Numbered from the stretch's first letter, positions 34,261-47,309 are shown. The stretch is DNA of 64,000 nucleotides from Limnanthes douglasii subsp. nivea (GCA_036936605.1 JAUPFV010000005.1:75528885-75592884), one strand, 5' to 3'. The notes: generated from the sequence alone by a model not told the origin. Made by a program: numbers and translations.

Positions 34261-34547
34261 TGAAACAAATTGAACAGACACAGGAACTGAAACAATAAGC
34301 ACACAAGAGTTGATTTTATTACTTAAAGAGTGAAACACAAAGGTTTAGTAGTTATAGAAAATATGATTCAAATGTCTCTTAGTAATTTGAGACTTTGAGA
34401 CTTCCTAATATAACTCCTACTATTTCACTAAGTCATTTAATAGTTGAGAATTGGTTTGGAGTTGTTTGCTTCTTTGCAGGTGTTTTGCGGGTCCTTAGTC
34501 TCTCTGCTTCTTGTAACTTGGATTAAAAAGTTCACTAATTTTTTAAA
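34261..34547 (-). repeat. 5' LTR of the chimeric copia element
   Basis: It aligns by eye with 60457-60707, the 3' LTR of the second copy, apart from about 31 extra bases near 34480-34510. It ends TTGTTTCA on the minus strand, directly before GGTATCAGAGC (34259-34249), the initiator tRNA-Met primer site. Confidence 0.8.
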
Positions 34548-35068
34548 GTGAGAAATAAAGAGAGTGAGATGAATAGTTAAAAGATAGTGAAATTGTTTGA
34601 ATTGAATTTTTTGATACTAAAAGTTTCTCAAATAGTAAAATAACGGTTAAAAACTGTGTGACAGATCTATAAATGAATAGAAGTCTCTAGAAATGGACCA
34701 GATCTCTAGAAAGACTTATAATTAAAGATGGCTTAGGAAGCTACTCACAACGTGTATCGTTTAAAAGAGTTTTTTTTTAAAAAATATATTATGAAATAGA
34801 GAGAATATTAATAAAAGCATGTAAGAATAATAATCACACGATCTTTAGAATTGAATAAAACGACTAGAAGATTTTTTTTCTATAGCTCCCGAATACTATC
34901 GTAAATCAATTTTCCTATTACGAAAATTATTACCACTTCTGGAAGTCAGAGAAGAATTTTGCATTAGATGCCTCTCTAAATTATTTATCGACTGCAGGTG
35001 GTTTAGAATCTGACTAGAATAAGCTATCCATGTGAGAGGAGCTTCAGCAGACGAGATTGGCACGACTA

Positions 35069-35889
35069 TTTTGAGGATCCTTTGCGAAAGTATTTTAAGG
35101 CAGGAGCTCTCCAAAAGACAAAACATACCTTTTTTTTTTATTTACTTGGTCATTGTCTCAATTTTAATGTAATAAAAAGGGAATGTAGAGAAAAGAATTA
35201 ATTAAAATATACTTAGATTAAGAATAAAAAATAATAAGAAATTAATGTTATTAAAGTTCTAACATTATATATAATATTTTCCGGATTTATTTTAGATCCA
35301 CTTCACAATTTAATAAAAGCAATTATGTGTTAAAAAGTTATACATTTTGTTAAATTTAAAGATTAAAAAGCAATTCTTAACTCGACGAACTAAACATACA
35401 AGAAAACTACATAGTTAAAGAACAATTCAGGGATTTAAAATATTGATTTTTTATAATTATATTGTTGGATTGTTTTTTTTAACAAAATGTCATCAAAAGT
35501 GTTTAAGGTCAAACTATTATTTATGCTTATGTGATACTTGTTTTTTAAAAGACTTTCATTCAATAACCAATTTTTTGTTAATATTTTAGTTATCATACTT
35601 CATCGCTAGCCACGTAACCGCTTCTCATTTTTGAACTAAAACTTCTCTATTTTAAAAAAAAAAATTAAAAGGTTTGTAGCTTTCAAGGTGGAAGTCTGAA
35701 ATAAACTTGAAAGTACCATCCGCTTTATTTTTTTAAGTCGAAGAAAACTAGGTCTATTGATGATAAACACACGATACAATAAATCATGTTAGACCAAACA
35801 TAATAAACATACGAGACAAGACATAATCAATCATTATTTTTGAAGACAAACAAAACTAGATGTATTGATAAATTTTTTCGTCAGATCTA
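35069..35889. other. AT-rich spacer, no gene seen
   Basis: No coding signal is visible. It is nearly identical by eye to 62926-63744, including the segment before the minisatellite with AGACAAACAAAACTAGATG. Confidence 0.6.
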
Positions 35890-36740
35890 GTAACCTTGGT
35901 CTCGCATCTTTATCATCAAGTAGTATATATCTCGAATGTTTATATATGTCTGGTCGCCCATGTTTATTTATACATAGTCTCGCATGTTTTTTATGTATGG
36001 TCTCGCGTTATTGTTTATGCCTGGTCTCTCATGGTTGGTTATGCTTGATCTCGCGTGGTTTGTTATGTGTGGTCTGCATGGTTGGTTTTGTCTGGTCTCT
36101 CGTGGTTGATTTTATCTAGTCTCTCATGGTTAGTTATGGCTGGTCTTGCATAGTTGGTTATGCGTGGTCTCGCATGATTGGTTATGTCTGGTCTCGCATG
36201 GTTAGTTATGCCTGGTCTCGCATGGTTGATTATACTTGGTCTATCATGGTTGGTTTTGCCTTGTATATCATGGTTCGTTATGCCTGGTCTCGCATGGTTG
36301 ATTATACTTGGTCTATCATGGTTGGTTTTGCCTTGTATATCATGGTTGGTTATGCTTGGCCTCCCATGGTTGATTATGCCTTGTCTCGCAAGGTTGGTTA
36401 TGCATGGTCTCGAATAGTTGGTTTTGCCTGATCTCTCGTGGTTGGTTATGTCTGGTCTCGCATGGTTGGTTATGCTTGGCCTCCCATGGTTGGTTATGCC
36501 TTGTCTCGCAAGCTTGGTTATGCCTTGTCTCGCATAGTTGGGTTTTCCTGATCTCTTGTGTTTGGTTATATGTCTGGTCTCGCATAATTGGTTTTTGCTG
36601 GTGTTGTATGGTGGGTTATGTCTTGTCTCTCATGGTTAGTTATGCCTTGTCTCGTATGGCTATGTTTTTCTGGTCTTTCATAGTTGGTTTTGTCTAGTCA
36701 AACATGGTTAGTTATGTTTGGTCTCGCATGTTTCGGATGA
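35890..36740 (+). repeat. 24-bp minisatellite
   Basis: Roughly 34 tandem units are built on GGTCTCGCATGGTTGGTTATGCCT, a 24-bp period that is clear from 36170 to 36330. Units vary at a few positions and the array edges decay. Because 24 is a multiple of three, several frames stay open on both strands as 8-residue repeats, which look like ORFs but are not genes. Bases 36741-37009 beyond it hold nothing recognisable. Confidence 0.95.
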
Positions 36741-37009
36741 AAAAAAAATTCCAAAACAAATTCAAAAAATATCATCAATGGATATACTTTTGTTCATCTT
36801 TAAAAAAAAGTCAATAATAGTTTAAGATTTTTTTACAAGCTACTGTTTGAAATATACAAACTGTTAACTTTTTTTTAAATACAAAAGAGAATTTTAGTGT
36901 AAAAAAAAAGATATTTGCGATTTTTCATTTTGATCCAAATATCCATTTTTATAAACCATTTTTGGATATTAGATGATAGTGAAATAATTGAGTGACTATT
37001 TTATATATA

Positions 37010-37330
37010 TCGTCTTCTCTTTTTTTATTGGTTTTGATTGGGCAACGTATATTACAGTAAAATAAATTAACAAACGGTAACGATTGAGATGGTACGCATC
37101 GAATTTGCAGACACCCTTGAAGGACTTGATCTTGGATGAAATGGACATCAAGATCAATGTGCTTGGTGCGGGCGTGGAAGGCAGGATTTCAGGCCAATGA
37201 GCTCGCACCAAAATTTTCGCACGAGATGACGGATGGGGGTGTGATTTGGATCTGAATTTCAGATAGAAGTGAGCGTAGCCAAAAGAGTTCTAATGAAAAA
37301 TTAGCCAGCACTCTGTATTCAGACTCTGTG
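37010..37330 (-). pseudogene. copia RNase H fragment
   Basis: The minus strand reads DTESEYRVLANFSLELFWLR, then SLLSEIQIQI, NPAFHARTKHIDLDVHFIQD and a short tail. This is the end of a copia RNase H, with a stop before NPAFH. Nothing upstream of it survives, and gypsy sequence starts directly at about 37331. Confidence 0.85.
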
Positions 37331-40300
37331 TCTTGCGACCATATTCTGCTTCTTGGAGGACTAGGAAATGAGGTAATCGCTAAGGAAGACACAATAGCCT
37401 CCTACACTACGTCTGAGGATCTCGATATGAACATGTTTAAAGCCGCCAACCTTTTAGTTAATATTTGCACATGTTTGACGGATCTCAGAAGATCCATGAT
37501 AGTAAGAGTATTGAGTTGTATTGGATCGACTTTGATACCTTTTCCGTTCACTAAATACTGAAGAATGTTCTGGATCGCACCCCAAAAGTTCACTTTTTTA
37601 TTCAATTTCAAGTTTATGACCTTGAGGTTATGAAATGTTTCCTCCAAATCGGAGAAATGATCTTCATCTTTCATGATTTTTATCTACATGTAGTCAATAT
37701 AGACTTCAAAGTTCGTTCTGATCTCGCTAGCGAATGTTTTGTTGACTAGTCATGGATAAGTAGCTTTGATATTCCCCAACCTAACCAACATCACTTTATA
37801 GCAATGTATCCCCGTATCAGTTACAAATGTGGTGTTCTCTTGTTCCCTTAGATCGATATGTACTGATTATAACCAGCAAATTCTTCCATCAAGGATAAGA
37901 GGTTATTCCCGAAGTTGAGTCTATCAACTAATATATTTGAAGGATAGGAAAAGGGTCCTTCAAACAAGTCATGTTCCAATCTGTACAATATATATGAACT
38001 CATCCTTTCCCGTTCTTCTTTTTCATGAGTAAGAGGTTTGTCGTCCATAATGGGTATTGAGATTCTCAGATATGTTCTACTTTCATTAACCGATCTACCA
38101 TCTCCCACAATTTATTTATACACTTCGATGAAGAAAGGTATTTGTTTTTTAATGATGGGTTTTACATTAGGATTTACATCAAGTTTATGGGAAACAATAC
38201 TCGCATGTACTTTTGTACATCATTGATACACCACGCAAACATATCGAAATTCATAGACAATAACGATATCAGTTGTTCTTTTACCACATGTGAAAACTGG
38301 ATACAGATTTTCAAATTTTTTCCGTTGTAAAACGTATAAAGTTCATCGAATTGGGACTCTCTCTTAGATTATCTACAATATTTGACTCTAAAGTAGACTC
38401 CAGTAACCGTTATTCTCTCTTTGTTTCAACACTTTTTTTTGTCTTTGGGGTCAGTACAGTAGTGTAGCACCCTATTGCCACTTTCTGGCTACTACGGACA
38501 ACTCGGACCTGATTTCTGACCACATACTTCAGACAATGATGGGCAGTTGAGGCAATAATGTGCAATTTTTAGAACGATGACCTATCGAAAATTACATTAT
38601 ATGAAGTCGGTACATTCACCATTATAAAAATAAATTTCTCTATTTTCTTGAAGGGCCCTTTTCTTAATAACACATCTCTCTCGAACTCTTCAATGACATC
38701 AATAATGAGCCTAATGACCCACACTATTATTCTATTTGATAGGAGTATGACCGGTGGGTTCTCTGTTTTATTGTAATTGGACGTGAACTGCGTGTATCAA
38801 TTAGGATCATTCGGATTTCAATTCCCTCAATAGTTGCCCAAATTACTACAACATCCTCATCGGGTTCATCGACCCGAAATATATATCTATGTTTAGACTA
38901 TTATCATAAAAAAAATTAACGAAAATGGATGCCGATAAAGGTGGATTGAGAGTATTCCCTCTAATGTTTTTACTAAACTTACAACATGCATCTTTTGCGA
39001 GTAATTGGAGGTTCTCGATACGGTATCCCCACATAAAACATTCAACGATTGAGAATTTCGCACGGACTTTTGACCCTTCCCTCCGTTTTGGGTTCGTCAA
39101 TTACCATAAAAAAACTTATTCGGTTGAGATCATGGTCTAAGTACTTCGCATCCACATCAAAATAATTAAACCATACATTTATGACCATCACATTTTCCTG
39201 CTTTGGTGCAACCTTGATTATCTCCCTTCAGAATGTTGCTTGATTACTTATCGGAGCCTTTTTTAGGTCCTCTGAATTTTCCTTAACAAAGAGGTCATCT
39301 TACCGTTCTTAATCATAGTTTGTAATTCCTTGCAAAACAAGTTATTTTGTACTTTCATCGGACTCTAAATCTAGAGTGGAATCAAGAACTTAACGAAATT
39401 TTGCGTGTTTTCAAAAATAGTGGCGACTCTCTCCAAAAACGTATAATAATTATCAAGTTTGACCCATTGATTTGCTCTAGGCCTATGTTGATGACCTTGG
39501 GGTTGCTGACTTACCCTATGCAGAGGCGACATTTGATTTGTGCCATTTAGATGCAAAGTAATCACTTCTTGGGGATGAAATATTTAGATTTGTTGTTGTT
39601 TTAAAACTGAGACAAGTGACTGTTAGATATGTCTTTGTAAAATGATCTCCTTTAATCTCCTAGAGTCTTCCACCTTGATCTATTTTCGACCTGAGCTAGT
39701 AGAACCCCGAAAGTCGGGACTTTTTTCATGGTTACTTTATCAACCAAATTTATGAGAGAAGTCCTTTTCTAAAAGAAACATTAAGAACTTTCTCATGACC
39801 ACCATCCATGTTATTCTTCGTAATAACAAAGTGTTTGGTATAATCTTTCAAACTCTCCTCAACAATTTATCGGTATTGGAGTGTCTCCATTCCCCTATAT
39901 ATCCTTAGTTCCTACAAACTATTATCTAAACGTTGTCAAGAACATATAAAAAATATTGATAGAATCTCGCGGAATCCAATTCTACCACTTTAAAGGAAAG
40001 TGTTTGAAGGTTTGACATAAATATCGACAAAAAAACTTAATGTAATTATCATAATTCATCAAAAAAAAAATTAAATTCCTCTAGATGATTATCTGGATCC
40101 ATATTCCCATCAAATGTTTCCATTTTAGATATATTAAATCTATTTGGTAGGTGTTTAGAGATAATTTCCGCAGATAATGGAGATTGCCTCCAATAATGTC
40201 ATTGATTATACCGGTGCCAATCATTAGTTGTTGCATAAAGAGCTTATTCGAACGGATTTTAAAATTGGTTGTTGACTTGGTAATCAAAGATCTGGTTTCC

Positions 40301-40990
40301 TTAACCTCCTTGTAACATAGTAAGACTTTGCTAGATCTGTACCATAGTTTTCTATTGTCTACCATTTCCCCATTCTACTATTTTATCCTTACCCTCCAGA
40401 TGCTACTTATCTAAGGAGTCATGTTGTTGTTTTTACTCTCGCTCATGCTTCAAACCCTCATATCGAATGGAATGAATCTTCAAATAACACTTACCACCAT
40501 AACTTCTCTTATTTCTATGGTGGCGATCTCTATCTGGAGAAGAAGAAAACAACTCTGAATCAGAAATAGAATAATTAATAGATTCTGAAGGACTATATCG
40601 ATATCTTGCATTTCGTTCATTTCTCCAGTAATGGTGGCTTCTGTCTGACAGAAGCTGATTTTTTCATTATTTTCCTGGTTTCGCAAAGAATCAAACTCGA
40701 TGTCATATCCCTCAAAACATTATTCTTGTGGACCTTTCTCGATTGAATTAACATTATTTATTTTTTTGAATTTAACTCAACGATTTCCTCAGAAAATTGA
40801 TTCCGATGTAATTTTAGGGTAAATTTCTCTTGTTTGTCTTCATACCGATTTTGGATTTGAGTGCTCCACGACAATTAATCAGAATCTTGTCCATTGCGAT
40901 TCCTTAGGCAGCTATTGTAGAAAATCATCTCTTGTTGGATTCCAAAGACGAACCTAGCACACCAATGGTTTTGGATGTTTATATTGAGGT
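37331..40990 (-). pseudogene. Ty3/gypsy gag-pol relic, heavily decayed
   Basis: Minus-strand pieces in order: a gag segment with a METFDGNMDPDNHLE-like motif (about 40130-40070), protease and linker debris, a reverse transcriptase start (MNFDMFAW near 38250), then PIMDDKPL, LLSLMEEFAGYNQYISID, NTTFVTDTGIHCYKV, FEVYIDYM and VNGKGIKVDPIQL, ending with LTKRLAALNMFISRSSD (37402). This matches the plant gypsy RT order. RNase H and integrase do not follow; the sequence passes abruptly into the copia fragment. Frequent stops and shifts make it an old copy. Confidence 0.8.
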
Positions 40991-41660
40991 ACATGTCTAA
41001 AATCCCACTATGGTCACCACTACTGACTCTATAAATAGTTGAGGGGAAATTTTGTAAAGTATATTTCAGGTAAAGTCACAGAGATGTTTGAGGGAGTAAC
41101 TAACTTGAAAATTCTAAAGAGATAAACATAATAAATTAAGTGGTTGGGTGTATTTAATTGCTATCCCCTAAATGTATGAGGATTTATATAATAGTATTTG
41201 GGGCCCTTAGACCCACATAAATAATGAGCCTACATGAATAACCCCCAATGGGCTATTTCACTATATTAAATTATCAATACTAAACATAATTATTTCTTAT
41301 TACACAAGATATACTCAATATTTTACATAATTATTAACTTTATAATACCAATATAATTTTGGTTCATTATTTTATATGTCCAATGTGTAGTTCCGATAAT
41401 TCGGTCATTATCAGTTCTAACCACAAAGACGTACCTAACGATGATAAAGCACCTAAATGTTCAGAAAAGACAGAAACAACAGAGAACCATTTACCTAAGA
41501 CTCCCCCAAATCAAGACCACTATATACAGAGTAAATGAATCAGTTATAGGATTGATGAAAGTTAGATTGAATAATAAAACCAAAAAGATATAATAATTGT
41601 ATTCCTCTTGACGAAATTATATTCTTGAGAATATTTATTAAGTTCTTATCATATTTATCT
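40991..41660. other. no gene; possible LTR remains
   Basis: This follows the gag end of the gypsy relic, so its 5' LTR may lie here, for example around the GGGGCCCTTAGACCC stretch near 41201. No second LTR is available to confirm it. Confidence 0.35.
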
Positions 41661-41669
41661 TTCATTTAA

Positions 41670-44390
41670 CATTTAAAGTTCAACTAGTTAGGTGAGATTA
41701 GCTTCACCAATTACAAGAGAAGAAATGGTTATGGCTACATGGAAGGAAAAAGAGAAAGGTATTCACCTATTAGGTCACCTTGCCAAATATGTGATAAGTT
41801 CAACTATGTTGCACCATCTTACTACTTCTTGAGCCATCATAAATGTGATCTATTTCTATTGAAAGCCAAAGAATGAGACAAATCAAGACCCCTACCCAAT
41901 CGCTCAAGATCAAGGTAATGATTGTACCTAGTATGGATGTTCAGGATCAACACACCATGTCACTAGCAATCCAACTATGATGAGCCAAAAGTCTGACGTT
42001 TCTAGTAAGCTTTCTGTTAAAGTTGTAAATGGTCAGCAATGCACGATTAAACAAATAAGAAGTTCGACACTACCTACACATGAAAATAAATAAATAGTTT
42101 TGAAAAATATCTTATATATACCTAAATTTACCAAAATTTACTTTATATATCTTAGCTAACCTCAAAAATTCAGTATGTGTCTTTTAACCGTTGTTGCTTT
42201 GTAAAGGATTTGAAAACAGGTAAAACACTTTCAAAATGGAGAGCTAGATATGGATTGTATTACATTGACATACCTACTACTATAGTAATTTGAGTTATAG
42301 ATTCTTTAATTCAGAGTTGTATATACGTTAGAAAATTCATCTTTTTAGGGGTGTCATATAAGGTTAAGGCATCCATCTGGTCAAGTCTTATATAAAGTGT
42401 TCAATCTTTGTAATTTCATTTTTAATTATAAGGAAAGTTTTAAATTATGTGGCTATTCTCAATTGGAGAAGTCCCATTGATTACATTTCTTTCATTTATC
42501 TTCTCACACCGCTACACCTAATTCATACTGACCTTTAAGGACCAATTCATACATCAAAATGGTTTCAAATACTATATCTTATTTCGAGATGATTTTAGCA
42601 GGTTCACTTGGATCTATCCTTTAAAACACGATGCTTTTGTAATGTTTATTTAAGTAAAAAAAAACTTATAGAAACACAGTTTGAAAGAAAAATCAATATT
42701 CAAAATATTGAAGGCTGAAAAATCAAAATATTGCTCAGACTGACTAGATCTTTATGGCTCATTCTCAAATGTCATTTACCTACCGTTATGAGGTAGTATC
42801 TAATGCTACGTATTTTATTAATAGGCTTCCTACTTCTATATTATAATACCAAACATCGTATCTAATACTATTGTAGAAAACCATATCATTCATTTCTAAA
42901 ACAAATTGGCTATGCTTTTTATTTCATATAAAAAACACAATTAATTTCATTCTTTAAAGTGTATTTTTATAAGATATTATGCTACACCTAAATGATATAA
43001 ATTTAGAGCTCTTACAAAGAAGATTTATAGCTATGCATGTTATTTTTAATTAATTTGAGTTCCCTTGTAAAAACTGTTTCTAAATACTAAAAAACCTGAA
43101 TCTTGTGTCTGTGTCATATTATAGTTGCCTCTCTACCTATCCTAGTTTTGCACACACTACTCGTCACATAAGCCCATACAATCTTCATTCACATTACTCT
43201 ACTGAGAATGTGCACTTATCAGGTTCATGTCCTTCAATATTACAAACCTTGCTAGTTCTAAATGATCCATCCATCTTAATTCATGTACAAAATCAACCAA
43301 ACAACCAATATCAGACCATATTGGATCTTTAAATTCAATATCGCCTAAAAATCACAATACAATACATACTCAATTACTTCCTAGAGAAGACACCTTATTT
43401 CCTACGCAATAAAAAGCACTTACATCTTAAACAACATATAGATCATATTATACCCACTCAAATCACATATTTATCCCATATGAGTTCACATACATCACAC
43501 TTAGACTCAAATATACATAATTCAGTTATTACAAACACACATCACATGGCCACAAGGGTGAAATATGATATATTTAAGCCCGGATCCAATTACATTGGCT
43601 TGACTACCACATCCATGACCCAACCTACAGAACATACGAAGTTTATTGATTCATTTTATGATCATAATTGGAAAACGTGCTATGCAAGAAGAATTTAAGG
43701 CTTTATAGCTAAATGAGACATGTAATTTGACTAATTAGGTTCTTACATTGAATATAGTAAGTTGCAAATGGGTATAAGCTAAAATATCGACTTGTCTTGT
43801 CAATACAATGGTATAAATCTCTGTTGGTTGCTAAGGGGTTTTACTAGTCTCGTACTATGGATTTTTGAAGAGAACTTTTGTAAAGTTATCAAGGCTTCAA
43901 CTCTCAAGATTGTACTTAATATTGTTGTGTCTAAACGTGTAATATTTGCTAGTTAGGTATCAACAATACCTTCTTGAATGGGTACCTGCATGAGAATGTT
44001 TAAATGGTTCGGCCTAGGGGAGTTTGATGATTCCCTGAGACCAAAACATATTTTTAGGCTTAATAAGGCTATCTATTGGTTAAAAAATCTCATAGAGCAT
44101 GATATTCCGCACGGAAAGATGTGCCTATCCAATGAGATTTTCAAAACTCTAATAGGGAAGTTCTATGATCTTCTACATGAATATATATGTAACCTTGATC
44201 ATCCTAGTGTATGTTGACGATGTTATTGTAACACAGACAGGAAGATATGGGAGACCTACATATTTTTCATGTAATGGAGGTTGTAAGGGAAACTACTCGA
44301 TTCTACATTACTCAAAAGAAGTATATTGAAGTTTTGCTTACCTCAACTAGTATTTCCAATTCCATGATACTCTAATGATAGTGGGCCAAC
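41670..44390 (+). pseudogene. copia gag-pol relic, very decayed
   Basis: Plus-strand remnants appear in order: a zinc-knuckle-like CQICDKFNYVAPSYY (41780), protease-like CSGSTHHVTS (41940), integrase LIHTDL*GPIHTSKWF (42520) and SNATYFINRLPTS (42800). The linker MATRVKYDIFKPGSNYIGL (43545) follows, then reverse transcriptase LILVYVDDVIVT (44200). Stops and shifts occur every few dozen codons. No LTRs were identified. This is an old insertion next to the SABATH gene. Confidence 0.75.
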
Positions 44391-45050
44391 TCCCTTCTCG
44401 TCAGGATAGAAGTCAACTGTAGATGAAGGTGTGAGCCAAAGGTTGCTGAGGTAAAGTGGCATCTCGTGTAGCCAAGATTGTCAAGGTAGTTTGCGCAAAA
44501 CTGATTCAAGCTAAACACAACTCTTGTTCTAACCCTAACTGACGAGTTCAAAGGTCAACTGGACCAATTGTTTTTTACATATAGGTTGTACACTTAAATA
44601 TTGGATCAGAAACCACATACACACCAAAAATAAGATACTACACAATAACAGTTTACAAAAAAATCAAGTCTATTACCAGCGCCGCTATCCCATTAACAAA
44701 TTTTGAATCCGTAACCGCTATCCAAATAACAAATTTTGAATCTGTGTGTAAATACATTCCTCATGTAAATAATTATTAAGCAATTGTGTATAAAAAATAA
44801 CGAATATCCACCAATCTTGCATTTTTATCTTTCAAATTTTATTTCGTTTAACATTATGTAAGAATTTTTTTGGATACTTTAAAGAAAAGATTAGTAAGAA
44901 ATATTTCAGAGAAAAAAGAAAATCCTTTAGTGCAATCTATTATCGGATGAACTTTTTATTCGAGAAACATGTAAACATTGATTATTTGTTTGAAGTTGTA
45001 CTAATAGAAAATACATTGTTACGATTTTGCACACACACAAAATGGCAATT
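44391..45050. other. 3' flank of the SABATH gene, no other gene
   Basis: AT-rich sequence without recognisable coding content. It includes the 3' untranslated region of the minus-strand methyltransferase gene. Confidence 0.5.
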
Positions 45051-46347
45051 TCAAGGGCAATTGCGCTTGAGGATAAAAAACAATTCGACTGCCGAAGATG
45101 ATATGGAAAGCAAAGATGGCACCAATTTTGTACGGAACCTGTCAAACAACTCATCGATGTCCATGTCTATACCGAAATGTTGCTTGAAAATTCCTTCCAA
45201 TATAGCTCTGTAGAACAAGACTAATTGATTGGCATCAAATGTAGTTAAGAATTCTCGAGATAGCTCCAATTTTTCCATTTTTTCAATGTTGAAACAACCG
45301 TTTTTGCTAATCAGAGACTCAAGTTCTTTCACTCTAGGAAAGTAGTAAGGCAAGTTGAAAGATTCCAGCTTCTCCTCATTTATCATTCCCTATTTTTATG
45401 TACAAACAAGAATCACAAACTTCATGTCTAGTTAATATGAAAACTAAAAATCAAATCAAGAAGCCTTATTAAATTTAAACTTCCTACTTACCATTTTGAC
45501 CATGTCCAACAGACTAGACTCCAACAGATCCATAAGTACAAACGCAGAGCATTCCGAAAGAGGAATATCATCAGGTAAAGCAGGGAGAAGAATAGCCATT
45601 AGTCCACCATCAACAATTTCCAATGCCCTTGCATTTATAAACGATTCGATATCCCTAATAAATTGAGCCTTATATGCCTTATAAACCTCGTTTTCGCTAT
45701 TAAAATAAATCCGTCCCTTATTGTATGCTAATGATTTCTTATCAATTATTTCTTCAGGCGCTGTCGAGAGCCAATGGATTGCGTATGAAGCGTGGAAGAA
45801 ATGCACTGATTTCTTGGGGAACAAGCGACTTTGGAAAGGACCTGGAACTCCGGCTGCAAAGTATTGTTTGTTGGGAGGGAGGGATTCAAAAAGTTTGTTG
45901 AAATCATTTGATACATGGTCATTGAAGAAGACCTGAAATTCCAAGTCATTTGGGTTTTGGGTATTGTGTTTCACTGCATCTATTATGTTTTGGACCGCAA
46001 TAAAGGTGTTTGGTCCGACAGAACATCCTAAATCCGCAATAGTGAAAAGTTTTGAAGAGGACATGAGTTGGTTCATTTGGAGATTCTTAGCAATTGCTTC
46101 TTCAATTAAAATTGTTGTCATCTCCATTCCTGCTCTCTACAAAATATAAGGAAATAAAGATCGTTGCTCTTAAGTGCGATTGTCAATGTTGAGGCATATA
46201 GAGGACAAATCATCGTACCAAACTAGTCGAAACACAAGCAAATAGAAAGAAAATTAGACTAAGTACCTGAAGAGAAGAATTGTTATTGTAACTATATTCA
46301 CCATCTCCACCATTCATTGGGAACGAAGCGGTAGGTTTATTTTCCAT
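45051..46347 (-). CDS. SABATH-family carboxyl methyltransferase (3 exons)
   Basis: This is the only intact-looking host gene. Predicted exons are 46347-46267 (27 codons), 46136-45492 (215 codons) and 45389-45051 (112 codons plus stop). All junctions are phase 0, with GT donors (CAG|GTACTT, ATG|GTAAGT) and AG acceptors (TTTTGTAG, AAAAATAG). The product of about 354 residues is near the usual 350-380. It has the N-terminal substrate region (MNGGDGEYSYNNNSSLQ), the S-adenosylmethionine motif IADLGCSVGPNT, FNDHVSNDFNKLF, a typical AAGVPGPFQSRLFP loop, HASYAIHWLS, and the C-terminal FNLPYYFP and NGCFNIEKMEKL. The family transfers a methyl group from S-adenosylmethionine to small carboxylic acids such as salicylate, jasmonate, benzoate or gibberellin, or to ring nitrogens; it is usually cytosolic. 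The substrate cannot be told from sequence. TATA position and expression are unknown. Confidence 0.9.
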
Positions 46348-47309
46348 TTCTCTATCTCGTTTCAAAGTATTTTCTTTTTCTCCAACTCTAGCACTTGACT
46401 CTCATTCCAGAATCAAGAATTTGAGTGATATTTATCATTAGAATTTTTTTTTTAAGTTTGGCTGTCGATTTACCAAGTCTTCGTGTTTGAATATTTCATG
46501 CATTGGTATCCCAAGTCACAAAGATATTAGAAAATAATTAAAGTTGCATTAAATTAAAGCATGGCGCAGGATAAGTACTCGGACTAATTCAGTGATTATG
46601 ACCAAGTATATTAAATTTGACAAGTACGACCTGCACCTGCATAGGGTTGGAGGCACTTTAAAATTTTAATAATATCTTTTCGGTTAGGCCAGAAACCCTT
46701 TCGTTAGAATTAGAACGAGATTTCCAAGTAAAAAAATATTCCTAAATACTTGAAATGACCGAATATCCCTTTAACATATAAAAACCCAATTTTTTGCCTA
46801 AATATCGACAATTTAACTCTCCGACAACGCTACAACTATCCAACCGTAAAATTAACCTATACAAAATCCTAAATCCACATAGATTATGGATTTGAACCAC
46901 GCAAAACACAAATTTTCTTGCAATTTCGAAGATTTTGCATCAGAAAAGGAGGACTCATTAATAGACCATATGGAAATACAAATCGATACGTTTCTTAGTT
47001 TTTCTAGTTTCAGTAATATTTTCGTACGTATTGCACGAATTTATGAATGAAATTTACACTTATCATGTGTTTTTTGGGTATTAATTAGGTTTCGTGGGCG
47101 ATTTTTTTTATTGTCATACATGATTGTGTGCGATTTTAGGCATTATTAGAGTATTGTTCATGCACAATTTTTCTATCATTTATCGTATTGTATGCGTGAT
47201 TTTGACAATGTCAGGTATGTTTGTGCGCAATCTGTGTAGATTCCAATATAATTAGTACGAATTACGTAGATATTGATATAATTTCTTGTATATCGTAGGA
47301 ACTTGAACA
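46348..47309. other. upstream region of the SABATH gene
   Basis: It contains the presumed promoter and leader, with an AT-rich ATAAATAT near 46425 on the minus strand as a weak TATA candidate. The remainder, toward the MULE relic, has no recognisable gene. Short recurring GTATTGTTCATG and CGATTTT segments near 47100-47230 are weak. Confidence 0.4.

Larger units (their letters stand above)
30456..34547 (-). mobile_element. chimeric copia LTR element carrying host Phox-like coding sequence, copy 1
   Basis: From right to left: 5' LTR 34547-34261, primer site, gag with zinc knuckles, host-derived PB1 segment, an inserted smaller LTR element (32195-31205), a second host segment, an RNase H remnant and a 3' LTR remnant (30549-30456). 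Protease, integrase and reverse transcriptase are absent. GTGAG borders the 5' LTR (34548-34552) and also borders the 3' LTR of the second copy (60452-60456), consistent with a 5-bp target duplication. Confidence 0.75.
32672..35068. other. segment present here, absent from the second copy
   Basis: The second copy jumps from about 62895 (equivalent to 32672) to about 62925 (equivalent to 35068). It therefore lacks part of the PB1 segment, gag, the 5' LTR and the flank. Bases 34553-35068 hold no recognisable gene; a 76-codon minus-strand frame at 35126-34896 matches nothing I know. Confidence 0.7.

Noticed and set aside
36126..36585. Long open frames on both strands (WSRMV- and NQPCETRH-type repeats)
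   Set aside because: They are by-products of the 24-bp minisatellite, whose period is a multiple of three. No start context or domain supports a gene.
37331..44390. Endogenous pararetrovirus
   Set aside because: Domain orders read as gypsy and copia, and no movement or coat protein motifs were seen.
45721..45936. Plus-strand frame inside SABATH exon 2
   Set aside because: Antisense shadow of a well-supported coding exon.
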